Assembly (NCBI GenBank): GCA_000508865.1
Contig: BAHP02000003.1
Location: forward strand, 1 to 32,848
Direction of reading: 5' to 3'
DNA length: 32,848 nucleotides
Source: Clostridiales bacterium VE202-01
GTDB taxonomy: Bacteria > Bacillota_I > Bacilli_A > Erysipelotrichales > Coprobacillaceae
The position numbers and the translations under genes were made by a program. Each line of letters starts with the position of its first letter. Positions within the stretch are counted from its first letter, which is position 1. The notes beneath the pieces are model-generated. The model was not told the origin of the DNA and searched no databases. It worked only from the letters and a program-made list of their open reading frames with translations. This document shows positions 17,449 to 27,639 of this stretch, in pieces.

Positions 17449-17916
17449 CTAAAATTTCACAGCTAGTCTAATAAATTTAATATTGTTATAGTCAATCTTA
17501 ATCTTTTTCTTAATATTTTTGACCAAATATTCAAATTCAATCACTTCATCTTCAATTGTCTTAATATAACCTTCAACTTCATCCATCCCCGCAATCGGAT
17601 CATAAAATTTAGCATAAACATATTTACCGATCGATTTTTTAACCTGTTCAAATGTTTTTAACGGTTTTTCAATTCCCGGTGAAGAAACTTCCAAATAATA
17701 TTCTCCTTGAATCGGATCTTCTTCATCGAGTTTCTGGCTAATCGCTTCACTTACAGCTACACAAGTATCCATATCTAAAAATCCTTCATTTTTTTCAATA
17801 AAGATTCTAAGATACCACTCCCCTTTATCTTGAACATATTCAATATCATCAAGATAAACATCGTTACTTTGTAAAATTGGTTCAATCATCATTTTAATCT
17901 TATCCAAAAGTTCCAT
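17449..17916 (-). CDS. rimP: Ribosome maturation factor RimP
   Basis: RimP aids 30S assembly. The roughly 155-residue protein has the two-domain layout: YVQDKGEWYLRIFIEKNEGFLDMDTCVAVSEAISQKLDEED and YYLEVSSPGIEKPLKT in the N-terminal domain, and an SH3-like C-terminal domain (YVYAKFYDPIAG...FIRLAVKF). Candidate starts are 17934 (TTG), 17919 and 17916 (ATG). AGAGG lies seven bases from 17916, which I choose. It is the first gene of the nusA-infB operon, with its own promoter and a leader hairpin. Confidence 0.93.
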   Translation of the reverse strand: MELLDKIKMMIEPILQSNDVYLDDIEYVQDKGEWYLRIFIEKNEGFLDMDTCVAVSEAISQKLDEEDPIQGEYYLEVSSPGIEKPLKTFEQVKKSIGKYVYAKFYDPIAGMDEVEGYIKTIEDEVIEFEYLVKNIKKKIKIDYNNIKFIRLAVKF

Positions 17917-17931
17917 CATTTCACCTCTATT

Positions 17932-17959
17932 CAATAATAAAGAGTGGGTTGCCCCACTC
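17932..17959 (-). terminator. Leader hairpin/attenuator of the rimP-nusA-infB operon
   Basis: A GC-rich perfect stem GAGTGGG / CCCACTC (17942-17948, 17953-17959), closed by a GCAA tetraloop on the minus strand, then TTTATTATTG. It lies between the rimP promoter and the rimP ribosome site, inside the leader of the operon that encodes NusA. It also stands behind polC and could end polC transcripts. Confidence 0.8.
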
Positions 17960-17980
17960 GCTTCCTATGAAACTGTCTAT

Positions 17981-18009
17981 ATAATAGCACATTTTAATTT
18001 ATATTGCAA
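17981..18009 (-). promoter_or_regulatory. Promoter of the rimP-nusA-infB operon
   Basis: TTGCAA -35 (18004-18009), 17-bp spacer, TATTAT -10 (17981-17986), in the gap after the polC stop. The predicted leader is about 60 bases and contains the hairpin at 17942-17959. Confidence 0.65.
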
Positions 18010-18013
18010 CCTT

Positions 18014-21000
18014 TTAAAAAAGTGATAATTGATTTCTTTCCTGCATCCCATTAAATACACCCATTTTTGTAAGTGTCTTAATATGTGAATTGTTTAATTT
18101 AGTTCGTTTGATAACATCTTCTTTTGACAAAAACGGCCCTTTTTCACGCGCTTCAATAACAGTTTTAGCTACCGCATCACCTAAAGCATCAATAGCACTA
18201 AATGGGGGAATCAAAGCATGATCATCATTAGGATCAAGAATAAACTTACTCGCTTGTGAATATTCCAAACTGATTGGACTAAAATGGAACCCTCGTTCAA
18301 TCATCTCTAAAGCAATTTCAAATACATCCCATAATCCCTCATCTTTATTTGAAGCACTTCGCTCAGCTCGAAGCCGCGTAATTTCTTCACGTCTTGCCAT
18401 GATGGCATCTTTTCCTTGGATCAAGGTATCTATTTCATAAAAATCACATCTTGTCGAAAAATAAACTGCATAATATTCGCGAGGATAATAAACTTTCCAC
18501 CAGGCTACTCGAATCGCTGAAAGAACATAAGCCACTGCATGGGCTTTGGGAAACATGTACTTGATTTTTTTACATGAATCAATATACCACTGTGGTACGT
18601 TATATTTTTTCATTAATTCTTCATACTTTTTCTCCGGAAAAACGGCTGGTGATTTTCCCTTACGAACACATTCCATAATATCAAATGCATCTTTATTTGG
18701 TAAGCCCTTTTCAATCAAATAAACCATGATATCATCACGACATCCGATTACTTCCGAAAGCGTACAAGTTCCTGATTTAATTAAACTTTCCGCATTGCCC
18801 AAATAAACATCCGTACCATGAGATAATCCTGAAATGATAACTAGATCACTAAATGACTTAGGCTGCGTTTGATCCAGCATGCCGCGAACAAAAGTCGTTC
18901 CAAACTCGGGTAAGCCCAGCGCACCATTTTTACAACCAATAAAGTCTAGATTACAGCCTAAAGCTTCACTACTAGTAAATAAAGACATTACTTTTTTATC
19001 ATTCGTGGGAATCGTCTTAGGATCGACTCCGGTTAGATCTTGTAAAGCTCTAGTAACCGTAGGATCGACATGCCCTAAAATATCAAATTTTAAGACATTG
19101 TCATGAATCGCATGGAAATCGAAGTGTGTCGTTTTCCATACCGCTGTTAGATCGTCGGCAGGATATTGGTAAGGAGTAAAATCAAAAACATCCATATCCC
19201 GAGGAATGACAATTATTCCCCCAGGATGCTGTCCCGTTGTTCGCTTAACACCACCACAGCCAGCTGCGATTCTCTCTAATTCAGCACTTCTGATCGTTTG
19301 ATCAGTCCCCATTAATTCAGCATAGCCCTTGGCATAACCATAAGCAGTTTTTTCCGCTACTGTCGAAATTGTTCCGGCTCTAAAGACATGATCTTCACCG
19401 AAGATTTCTTTAGTAAAAGCATGGGCATTAGCTTGATATTCACCTGAGAAATTAAGATCGATATCCGGTACTTTATCAGCATTAAAACCAAGGAAGGTTT
19501 CAAAAGGAATATTGTGTCCTTCGCCTTTCATTATCTTTCCGCATTTAGGACAAACCTTATCTTCAAGATCATAACCATCGGCAATAACACCTTCATCTAA
19601 AAATTCACTATAAGAACAATTCAAACAAACATAATGTGGCGGTAACGGATTAACCTCGGTAATTCCTGACATTGTGGCTACAAAAGAAGATCCTACCGAT
19701 CCCCTTGAACCAACCAGATATCCATCATCATTAGATTTCTTTACTAATAAATGGGAAATATAATAAATGACCCCAAAACCATGTTTGATGATGTTACTTA
19801 ATTCTTTTTCTAGACGCTTTTCAACGATTTCTGGTAAGGGATTACCATATGTTTTATAAGCTGTTTCATAACAAAGTTTTTTCAAATTTTCATCTGCACC
19901 ATCAATTTTTGGCGTATATAATTTATCATGTACTGGTTTGATTTCTTCAATCATATCAGCAATTTTATTAGTATTAGTTACAACGTATTCATATACTTCT
20001 TCTTGTGGTAAATAAGGATAACATTCCAGCATCTCATTTGTAGTTCGTAAATACTGAGAAGGATTTTTAGCTTTAGGATTACGACGATCACATAAGGGAT
20101 GTGCTTTATGTCCTATTCCGATCGTCGGGTTAGAAATAAAGACATCTCTAAAAATCTTATCTTTAAGATCTAAAAAATGAACATCTCCGGTAGCAACGAT
20201 CAGTTTATTTAATTTTTTAGCACAATCGACGATACGATGTAATGACTTAATTAATTCATCACGATCTTGAAGTTTACCTCGTTCAATTAAATGATAGTAA
20301 TCTTCTAACGGCTGAATTTCTATATAATCATAAAATGCCATGGCCTTTTCTAATTTATCATCAGAAAGATTTAAAGCTGCTTCAAAAACATCACCATTAT
20401 AACAGCTGCTGCCATAAATCAAACCTTCATGATAATATTCCAAACGCTCTTTAGGAATCCTTGATTCACCATGAAAATATTTAGTATTAGCTTCACTTAC
20501 TAATTTAAACATGTTCTTTAATCCCGTTTTATTTAAAGCTAACGCTGTCATATGATAAGGATAAACAATTTTATAAACATCATCACCTGTTAATTCACAT
20601 AAATCCAATAAATTATATTTTCCCCCCTGCATGATTTGATGAATCATCAAAGTAAAAACATCACCTAAAACCTGAGCATCATAATCAGCACGATGGGCAA
20701 CTTCATCATCATAATTAACCCGATAAGTACGACAGACATTTCCCAATCGATATGATTTCATTGGTTTTAAGATAGCTCTTGCTAGAGCTAATGAATCAAT
20801 GATTGGATTAGTTATTTCTGGTAAATTATTTCTTCTTAAATTCTCATTTAAAAAGCCAATATCAAAATTCGCATTATGAGCAACTAAGATACAATCATCA
20901 AAAAATTCTAAAATATCCGGTAAAATGGCATCAATAGTAGGTTCATTTTTAACCATATCATTAGTAATATTAGTAAGATTAGTAATTCTAGAAGAAATTA

Positions 21001-22337
21001 TCTTGCCAGGATTAATAAATCTTTGCATCCGGTCGATGACCTCACCATTTCTAATTTTTACAGCACCAAATTCCGTTATGCCATCATGAATAACTGAAAG
21101 ACCAGTTGTTTCTAAGTCAAATGATACATATGTGGCGCGTTCAATTGAAGTATCGATTGGATTATAGACAATATTTAAAGTTGGATCGATCATATTGAAC
21201 TCTACCCCATAGATCATTTTGATACCCGCTTTCAAACTAGCCATTTGAGCCTCAGGAAAAGATTGAACATTTCCATGATCTGTCACTGCTATAGCCTTAT
21301 GTCCCCATGATGCTGCCGTATTTATATATTGACTGATCGTTCCAATACCATCCATTGCTGACATTTTTGAATGTGTATGTAATTCAACTCGTTTTGTCTC
21401 ACATGTATCCTTTCTTGCGGCAGGACTTTTAATTACTTCAACTTCACGCGCCATCAATACTGTTTCATGGGCAAAACTATCAAAACGTGCTTCACCGCGC
21501 ACTTTGACCCAAACATTCCCTTTACCAATTACTTTTAACTCTTCAAGGGAATTATTAGAATTATTTTCAAACCTTTTAACGATAATAGAATCTGTATAAT
21601 CAGTTACCCAAAGACTTTGAATATGCTTTCCGGCTCTGGTTTTAACCATATCCGTTTTAAATACATATCCCTTGATCACGATATTATTCTCCATCGTTTG
21701 ATTAGTTATTTCTTCTATCTTCATTTCAATGACATTACCTTTTTGACGGTAATTGTTTTTATAATTATTTTCCTGAACAGGTGGTTTTTCGTTTTTTTGT
21801 AATAATGACATATCTATTTCTACTGGTTCATAAGCTTCCATTTCTTCTTTGATATCTTTGAAAATATCATTATTTTCATCGATATAAAAATCAAATGGTC
21901 TATCGATACCAACTCCCGCAAAAAGAGTTTCAATTTGACTTTTTAATTGGGATAGTTGTTCTAGCTGGATTTCGTTACAAGTCTCTATTTTTATAATTGA
22001 TCCAATTTTAAAACTATCTATTGTTAAAGTTGAACAAACTGGATATTCTTGTTTCAATTTTTCTAAAAGATATCCTACATATGGTAATAATTGCTCAACC
22101 GTAAAATCAGTATTTTCATAATTGATGCGATATTTTACAGGATAGGGAAAATTTTGAGCTCCCTGCAACAACAACTGATATTCATCAAATGGTATTAGCT
22201 GCGGATATGATAAATAGAACGTATAACTATCATCCTTACCAACCACTACTTTCGATATAAGACCTTTTTTTTAAAAACTGTACTTGTTCATCAATCTTTA
22301 AATTCTTTAATAATATTAATAGTCTATCCTCCATCAT
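18014..22337 (-). CDS. polC: DNA polymerase III alpha subunit, Gram-positive type (PolC), frame interrupted near the N-terminus
   Basis: PolC is the essential leading-strand replicase with built-in proofreading. The corrected protein has 1440 residues. In order: N-terminal domain; OB fold (about 200-300); split PHP domain beginning RVELHTHSKMSAMDGIGT (about 320); DEDD exonuclease VSFDLETTGLSVIHDG to ADYDAQ (about 402-565); a zinc-finger-like CLNCSYSE...CPKCGK; the polymerase core with PDIDLNFSGEYQ; and the C-terminal clamp-binding peptide QLSLF. The first 24 codons (MMEDRLLILLKNLK...) are in another frame. The break is at eight A on the coding strand (22265-22272), where seven restores FLKKGLISKVVVGKDD. 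Starts at 22337 and 22334 both follow GAGGTGAG. No proS lies between rseP and polC, unlike Bacillus. Confidence 0.95.
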
Positions 22338-22370
22338 CTCACCTCATCGATCTTTAAATTCATATTTGTT

Positions 22371-22376
22371 ATTATA
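22371..22376 (-). promoter_or_regulatory. Extended -10 promoter element of polC
   Basis: TATAAT with TG one base upstream, 33 bases before the polC start and just after the rseP terminator. No good -35 is visible. Confidence 0.5.
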
Positions 22377-22379
22377 ACA

Positions 22380-22405
22380 TAAGAAAAGGGAATTAATTTC
22401 CCTTT
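22380..22405 (-). terminator. Terminator of the uppS-cdsA-dxr-rseP operon
   Basis: A perfect 8-bp stem AAAGGGAA / TTCCCTTT (22385-22392, 22398-22405) with a 5-base loop, then TCTTATG. The tail has few T, so it may be leaky into polC. The rseP stop overlaps the stem. Confidence 0.65.
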
Positions 22406-23483
22406 AACTAAATATTCCCGAAATATCATTGATCGTTACAAAAATCATCAAACCAAAAACAAATAATAAACCAATAACTTGAAGCACATATTTAAGCTTG
22501 ATTGGCAGTTCACGACCAATGATCTTTTCTACTAATGCAAAAAGCACTTGACATCCATCTAAACCAGGAATCGGAAGTAAATTAAACATCCCAATATTGG
22601 TTGAAAAAAGCGCTAGTAAAATGAGAAGCTGACTGATCGAACCTGTTTGGGTAATTTCTGAAGTAACATTGTATATACCAACAGGACCTGATAACTGCCC
22701 TATTGTATTAGCCGAATCAGTTATTAATTTCCCTAAAGTAGTAAAAATCAACAATGCCATTGTTTTAAATTGATCCAAACCATAGTTGATTGCTTCAAAA
22801 AAACTTAATCTTCTTGTCGCAGCTTTAATTCCCATAATATAAGAATTAGTATCCTGGTCATAATTAGCACTAACATTCTTGGTCATTGTCTTACCATTAC
22901 GAACGATCTCAACTTTTAATGAAACTTGACTGCTGTCAGATTTCAAATTAGAATTATCTAATACTTTTTGAATATCACTAAACGAAGCAACAATATTTTC
23001 TTGATCATTATAAGTTATCTTAGAAATAGTATCGCCGGCTTCTAAGCCTGCCATCATAGCTGGACTATCTGGAACAACCGTACCAATTTCTGAGGTGTTA
23101 GTTTGAACATTGATAAAACAATATACACTAATTAAAATAACTAATGATAAAACAAAATTCATGAAGACGCCAGCTAAAAAGACAACACATTTCTTCCAAC
23201 AGCTAATTCCTTTTAAAGTTCTTTCAAAAGGAACATCTTTAAATTCCTCAATATCATTATCTGCTTCTCCAGCCATACTAACAAAACCGCCAATTGGCAA
23301 AGCTCTAATTTCATATTCAGTTTCCCCAACTTTTCGTGAGAACAATTTAGGCCCCATACCAATTGAAAATTCGCTACAATATACACCAAATGATTTTGCT
23401 GTTAAAAAGTGTCCTAATTCGTGGACTAAAACAACAATTCCTAATATCAATATAAAAACAACAATATTTATTAATGTTTGCAT
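22404..23483 (-). CDS. rseP: RIP-type intramembrane zinc metalloprotease RseP/RasP
   Basis: A site-2-type protease that cuts anti-sigma factors and leftover signal peptides in the membrane. The 359-residue protein has the first-helix zinc motif VLVHELGHFLTAK (HExxH), the IGMGPKLFSRK turn, a second membrane segment (MNFVLSLVILISVYCF), a PDZ domain (VVPDSPAMMAGLEAGDTISKI), and the third zinc ligand region NIGMFNLLPIPGLDGCQVLF. LDGC replaces the usual LDGG/LDGGR, a small oddity. The start at 23483 follows AGGAG and overlaps dxr by 13 bases. It is the last gene of the uppS operon. Confidence 0.95.
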   Translation of the reverse strand: MQTLINIVVFILILGIVVLVHELGHFLTAKSFGVYCSEFSIGMGPKLFSRKVGETEYEIRALPIGGFVSMAGEADNDIEEFKDVPFERTLKGISCWKKCVVFLAGVFMNFVLSLVILISVYCFINVQTNTSEIGTVVPDSPAMMAGLEAGDTISKITYNDQENIVASFSDIQKVLDNSNLKSDSSQVSLKVEIVRNGKTMTKNVSANYDQDTNSYIMGIKAATRRLSFFEAINYGLDQFKTMALLIFTTLGKLITDSANTIGQLSGPVGIYNVTSEITQTGSISQLLILLALFSTNIGMFNLLPIPGLDGCQVLFALVEKIIGRELPIKLKYVLQVIGLLFVFGLMIFVTINDISGIFS

Positions 23484-24634
23484 CCATCTTCTCCTATCTC
23501 TTTTAATACAAAATCACGAGCCCAAGCATCAACTTCAATTAACTGCTGTAAAGTTGGCTCTTTAATAGTTTGATGGTAAGATAAAGCTTTTTCGACTAAT
23601 TCTTCAATTTGTAAAAACTCAATTTTACCATTTCTAAACAATTCATTGGCTTGTTCATTTGCACCATTTAAAACACATGGTTTACTACCACCTTCACGCC
23701 CTGCCTGATATGCTAATGCTAAAGCTCTAAAGCGTTTAAAATCAGGTTTTTTAAACGTTAAAGCAGCAATCTTAGCTAAATCTAAACTCGCACCACCAGC
23801 TAAGACATCACGTTCAGGATAAGTTAAAGCATATTGAATCGGTAGACGCATATCAGGATTACCTAGTTGTCCAATGACTGATGTATCAACAAATTCAACC
23901 ATTGAATGAATGATACTTTCAGGATGAATCAGTACTTCTATTTGATCATAACTAACATCAAAAAGCCATTTAGCTTCAATAACTTCCAAACCTTTATTAA
24001 AAAGAGTAGCACTATCAATAGTTATTTTAGCTCCCATCGACCAATTAGGATGATTCAAAGCTTCCTGTACACTTACACCTACAAGCTCTTCGCGACTTTT
24101 ATCGCGAAAACTGCCACCACTAGCAGTTAAAATAATCTTTTTTATCTGCTTTCTATTTTCTCCATTTAAAGATTGAAAAATAGCTGAATGTTCACTATCA
24201 ACTGGTAACAATTTAACATTATTTTCTTTTACCAGCTTAGTAATTATATGCCCTGCAACTACTAATGTTTCCTTATTAGCTAAAGCAATATCTTTCTTAG
24301 CTTTGATTGCTTCAATTGTTGGTAATAAACCGGCAAAGCCAACGATTGCATTTAAAACAATATCGACTTCACTCAATGTTGCTATTTTAATCAATCCCTC
24401 GGTTCCATGATAAATATATTTATGGGGATATTTTTTTTGTAAATAAGTGGCATCTTCTTTATTAACCACACAAATATATTCAACATCGATCATCTCTAAA
24501 ATCTCTTCTACTTTTGCAATATTGAATCCTGCTGACATTGCCTTGATCTTAAACCTGTCAGAATGATTTTTGACCACATCAACAGTCTGCATTCCAATTG
24601 ATCCTGTTACTCCTAAGACTGTAATATTTTTCAT
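23471..24634 (-). CDS. dxr: 1-deoxy-D-xylulose 5-phosphate reductoisomerase
   Basis: Dxr makes 2-C-methyl-D-erythritol 4-phosphate with NADPH, the first committed step of the MEP isoprenoid pathway. The 387-residue protein is full length. It shows the NADPH site VLGVTGSIGMQTVDVV, LANKETLVVAG, PVDSEHSAIFQ (metal ligands), TASGGSFR, NHPNWSMGAKITIDSATLFNKGLE and VLNGANEQANE. It feeds isopentenyl precursors to UppS in the same operon. It begins one base after the cdsA stop; GAGG within the cdsA end serves as ribosome site. Confidence 0.97.
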   Translation of the reverse strand: MKNITVLGVTGSIGMQTVDVVKNHSDRFKIKAMSAGFNIAKVEEILEMIDVEYICVVNKEDATYLQKKYPHKYIYHGTEGLIKIATLSEVDIVLNAIVGFAGLLPTIEAIKAKKDIALANKETLVVAGHIITKLVKENNVKLLPVDSEHSAIFQSLNGENRKQIKKIILTASGGSFRDKSREELVGVSVQEALNHPNWSMGAKITIDSATLFNKGLEVIEAKWLFDVSYDQIEVLIHPESIIHSMVEFVDTSVIGQLGNPDMRLPIQYALTYPERDVLAGGASLDLAKIAALTFKKPDFKRFRALALAYQAGREGGSKPCVLNGANEQANELFRNGKIEFLQIEELVEKALSYHQTIKEPTLQQLIEVDAWARDFVLKEIGEDGCKH

Positions 24635-24635
24635 T

Positions 24636-25417
24636 TTATAACCTCACCATCACTAAAAAGAAACTTAACACAAGTGCATTAAATAAAATACTGTCAATTC
24701 GATCTAAAATACCACCATGCCCAGGTAATAAATTTGAATAGTCTTTAACGCCAAAATGACGTTTCACAGCACTAAAAACTAAATCACCGATTTGGCTTGT
24801 AAGAGTTAAAACAAAACATGCTACGATCAAAATTGAATTTGTTTTTAAAAGTCCAAAATACCCAGCAAAACTAACTGCCAGCAAAGTTCCTAAAAACACC
24901 CCGCCTATCGATCCTTCAACAGTTTTCTTTGGTGATAGTCTAGGAATTAGTTTATGTTTTCCAAAAAAGACACCCGCAAAATAAGCTCCCGTATCACTAC
25001 CATAAGTAGCTAAAGCCAATAATAATAAATACTGAAAACCATAAACATCACGAAGTGACATCAATGCATGTAAGCCGGCACAAATCAGTACCCCCATCGT
25101 AAAAATATAACTTGTTCTTTCAATCGTTAAAGTCTCATCAAATATCGTTGCTGCAAATAAGACAACCAAATACAGCAGTATCCCATAAGAAGCCAAAAAC
25201 AAATCATTTGATCAAATAAAAAACCATAACTAAAAAATAAAAATACTAAGGGATAAATATATAATTTAATTTTAGGACGAGTACAAATATGAAGCATTTC
25301 ATAAACCGACAGAGCTAGTACTACACCTACTAGTCCCTTAAAAAAGTAACCACCTAAAATAACACATGGCAAAGCTACTATCAATAAACAAATAGCCGTA
25401 ATTATTCTTTGTTTCAT
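24636..25417 (-). CDS. cdsA: Phosphatidate cytidylyltransferase, reading frame interrupted by one base
   Basis: CdsA makes CDP-diacylglycerol from phosphatidate and CTP, the branch point of phospholipid synthesis in the membrane. The N-terminal 80 or so residues (MKQRIITAICLLIVALPCVI..., membrane helices) and the C-terminal part with the family signature (SPKKTVEGSIGG, DYSNLLPGHGGILDRIDSILF) lie in different frames. The switch is beside five T and three T on the coding strand (25195-25203); one added base gives about 260 residues, normal for CdsA. The start at 25417 overlaps the uppS stop as TAATG, with GGAGG nine bases upstream. It is probably a sequence error, since the enzyme is essential. 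Confidence 0.93.
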
Positions 25418-26167
25418 TATTTTAATCCTCCAAAACGCCGATCTCGATTTTGATACAGCCAAATCGCTTTACACAATTCTTCTTCATTGAAATCTGGCCA
25501 TAATACATCTGTAAAAACAAATTCGGCATAAGCTAATTGCCATAATAGAAAGTTAGACAAACGCTGTTCACCACTCGTTCTAACCATCAAATCAACATCT
25601 GGTAAATCTTTAGTCATTAATTCACCAGCAAATAGCTGTTCATCAATATCATTAATATCGATCTCACCCTCTTTTAGTTTGATAGCAATATTCTTACTAG
25701 CATTAACTATCTCATCACGTCCACCATAAATAAAGGCAAAACATAATTTCAAACCGGTGTTATGCTGTGTTTTTTCAATTGCTTTATTAATGATATCCTG
25801 AGTTTCTTGAGGCGCCATATCTAAATGACCGATCGTACAGATCTTAACATTATTTTCCATCAATTCTTTCATATATGCATCAAAAAAATCTTTTGGCAGT
25901 TTAAAAATATACTGAACTTCATTTTCAGGACGCGCAAAATTTTCTGTTGAAAAAGCATAAACAGTCATTGCTTCTACCTTTAATTCATTGCATTTTAAAG
26001 CAATATCACGAATCGTCTTAGTTCCTTCATGATGTCCATATGTACGAGGCATTTTGCGTTTCTTTGCCCATCTGCCATTGCCATCCATAATAAAAGCGAT
26101 ATGTTTCGGAATATTATTCAAATCAAGATCTTGATAATCTTCTTCTTTTTTATCTTTTTAAAAACAT
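25417..26167 (-). CDS. uppS: Undecaprenyl diphosphate synthase, N-terminus frame-shifted
   Basis: UppS condenses isopentenyl units to the C55 carrier lipid for cell-wall synthesis. The conserved part starts IPKHIAFIMDGNGRWAKKR (catalytic Asp) and includes YGHHEGTKTIRDI, TVYAFSTENFARP, FAFIYGGRDEI and MVRTSGEQRLSNFLLWQLAYAEF. Read in that frame, the first available start is a TTG (26121) without a ribosome site. A strong CAGGAGG sits 46 bases further up before ATG 26167 (MFLK...). Removing one base at 26155-26164 (five T, five A) joins it to DKKEEDYQDLDLNNIPK, giving 249 residues. I take 26167 as the true start. Confidence 0.92.
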
Positions 26168-26195
26168 TTGTTGACCTCCTGTTTAACTATTCGAG

Positions 26196-26201
26196 ATTAT
26201 A
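26196..26201 (-). promoter_or_regulatory. Extended -10 promoter element of the uppS operon
   Basis: TATAAT preceded by TGG (extended -10), 28 bases before the proposed uppS start and just after the frr terminator. The -35 is weak. Confidence 0.55.
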
Positions 26202-26211
26202 CCATAAATAG

Positions 26212-26247
26212 ACTATAAAAAAAGATGCTAAATCTAAACTTAGCATC
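26212..26247 (-). terminator. Terminator of pyrH-frr
   Basis: A perfect 8-bp stem GATGCTAA / TTAGCATC (26224-26231, 26240-26247) followed on the minus strand by seven T and ATAG. It directly follows the frr stop. Confidence 0.9.
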
Positions 26248-26255
26248 GATAATTA

Positions 26256-26801
26256 TTATACAGTCATAATCTCTTTTTCTTTTGCTTTAGCAATCTCATC
26301 AATTTCTTTAACAAATTTATCAGTTAACTTTTGAACTTTTTCTTGACCAGATTTTATTTCATCTTCACTACCGTCAACTTTTTTTATTTCATCATTACTA
26401 TCACGACGAATATTACGAACTGATACTTTAGCATTTTCAGCATATTTCCAAACTTGTTTAGCGAATTCTTTACGACGTTCTTCAGTTAAAGCTGGTACCA
26501 TGATACGGATAAGTTCCCCATCATTTTGTGGTGTTAATCCTAATTCAGCTTCATAAATACCATGTTCAATATCTTTAATACTTGATTTATCATAAGGTTT
26601 AATTACTAATTGACGTCCTTCTACTACTGAAATTCCCGCAATTTGATTAACTGGTGTCGGTGATCCATAATAATTGACCATTACACGATCAAGCATTGCT
26701 GGATTAGCCCGTCCTGTTCTAACTGTTGTTAAATCACGTTTAAAAGAATCGATCGTTTTGCTCATTCTTTCACTCGTATCATCTAAAATCATGTTTATCA
26801 T
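26256..26801 (-). CDS. frr: Ribosome recycling factor
   Basis: With EF-G it splits post-termination ribosomes. The 181-residue protein has TVRTGRANPAMLDRVMVNYYGSPTPVNQIA, QLVIKPYDKSSIKDIE, GLTPQNDGELIRIMVPALTEERRKE and the C-terminal helix QEKVQKLTDKFVKEIDEIAKAKEKEIMTV. The IKKVDGSEDE segment is a few residues shorter than the usual hinge region of the family. The start at 26801 follows AGGAGG, which overlaps the pyrH end. It is co-transcribed with pyrH and followed by a strong terminator. Confidence 0.97.
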   Translation of the reverse strand: MINMILDDTSERMSKTIDSFKRDLTTVRTGRANPAMLDRVMVNYYGSPTPVNQIAGISVVEGRQLVIKPYDKSSIKDIEHGIYEAELGLTPQNDGELIRIMVPALTEERRKEFAKQVWKYAENAKVSVRNIRRDSNDEIKKVDGSEDEIKSGQEKVQKLTDKFVKEIDEIAKAKEKEIMTV

Positions 26802-26803
26802 TT

Positions 26804-27520
26804 CTATTTTCCTCCTGAAATAATTGTTCCTATTTTATCGCCATTACATGCTTTAGCAATATTGCCATCTTCAGACATATTAAATACACATAAATCAATA
26901 TTATTATCTTTACATAAAGTAATTGCAGTTTGATCCATAATTTTTAAATCTTTCTGTAATACATCAAAATATGAAATGTTTTCAAAACGTTCTGCATTTG
27001 GATCAAGTTTAGGATCAGCTGAATAAACACCATCAACACCATTTTTTGCCATTAAAATAACATCAGCATTGATTTCAGCTGCTCTTAAAGCTGCTGTTGT
27101 ATCAGTTGTAAAGAACGGACTTCCTGTACCAGCTCCAAAAATAACGATACGCCCTTTTTCCAAATGACGAATCGCCCGTCTTCTAATATATGGCTCAGCT
27201 ACTTGACGCATTTCAATTGCTGAAAGAACTCTTGTTGGAACATCAATAGCTTCTAAAGCATTTTGAACTGCTAAACCATTCATAACAGTTGCTAACATTC
27301 CCATGTAGTCAGCACTTGAACGATCCATTCCCATATCGGCACCAGTTTTACCACGCCACAAGTTTCCACCACCACATACTATTGCAATTTCTACACCAAT
27401 AGCTTTGGCATCTTTGATTTGACGTGCAATATCTGCTACAGTCTGCGCATTGATTCCCATTTTATCATCACCAGCTAGAGCTTCACCGCTTAATTTCAAT
27501 AATACCCGCTTATACTTCAT
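26804..27520 (-). CDS. pyrH: UMP kinase
   Basis: A hexameric bacterial UMP kinase that converts UMP to UDP for pyrimidine nucleotide supply. The 238-residue protein has [15 protein letters not shown] at the N-terminus, [66 protein letters not shown] and a [12 protein letters not shown] segment typical of the amino-acid-kinase fold. The start follows AGGAG, and the stop overlaps the ribosome site of frr. A good promoter lies about 90 bases upstream. In Bacillus rpsB-tsf-pyrH is contiguous; here a decayed gene and about 600 bases of non-coding DNA separate tsf from pyrH. Confidence 0.97.
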   Translation of the reverse strand: MKYKRVLLKLSGEALAGDDKMGINAQTVADIARQIKDAKAIGVEIAIVCGGGNLWRGKTGADMGMDRSSADYMGMLATVMNGLAVQNALEAIDVPTRVLSAIEMRQVAEPYIRRRAIRHLEKGRIVIFGAGTGSPFFTTDTTAALRAAEINADVILMAKNGVDGVYSADPKLDPNAERFENISYFDVLQKDLKIMDQTAITLCKDNNIDLCVFNMSEDGNIAKACNGDKIGTIISGGK

Positions 27521-27610
27521 ATTAATCTCCTTTTTTACATTTTCTTAAAAAAGATCTATGCATAAATTTGCATCCCATTATCAACAATAATGATTACTTT
27601 TTCTCTACAA

Positions 27611-27639
27611 AATTTATCACATTTTCTCTCTTTAGTCAA
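27611..27639 (-). promoter_or_regulatory. Promoter of pyrH-frr
   Basis: TTGACT -35 (27634-27639), 17-bp spacer, TAAATT -10 (27611-27616) with TGA just upstream. The leader is about 85 bases and contains the small stem CATTAT / ATAATG. Confidence 0.75.

Noticed and set aside
23110-23565. Plus-strand 151-codon frame opposite rseP/dxr
   Set aside because: It lies wholly antisense to two conserved genes and shows no domain.
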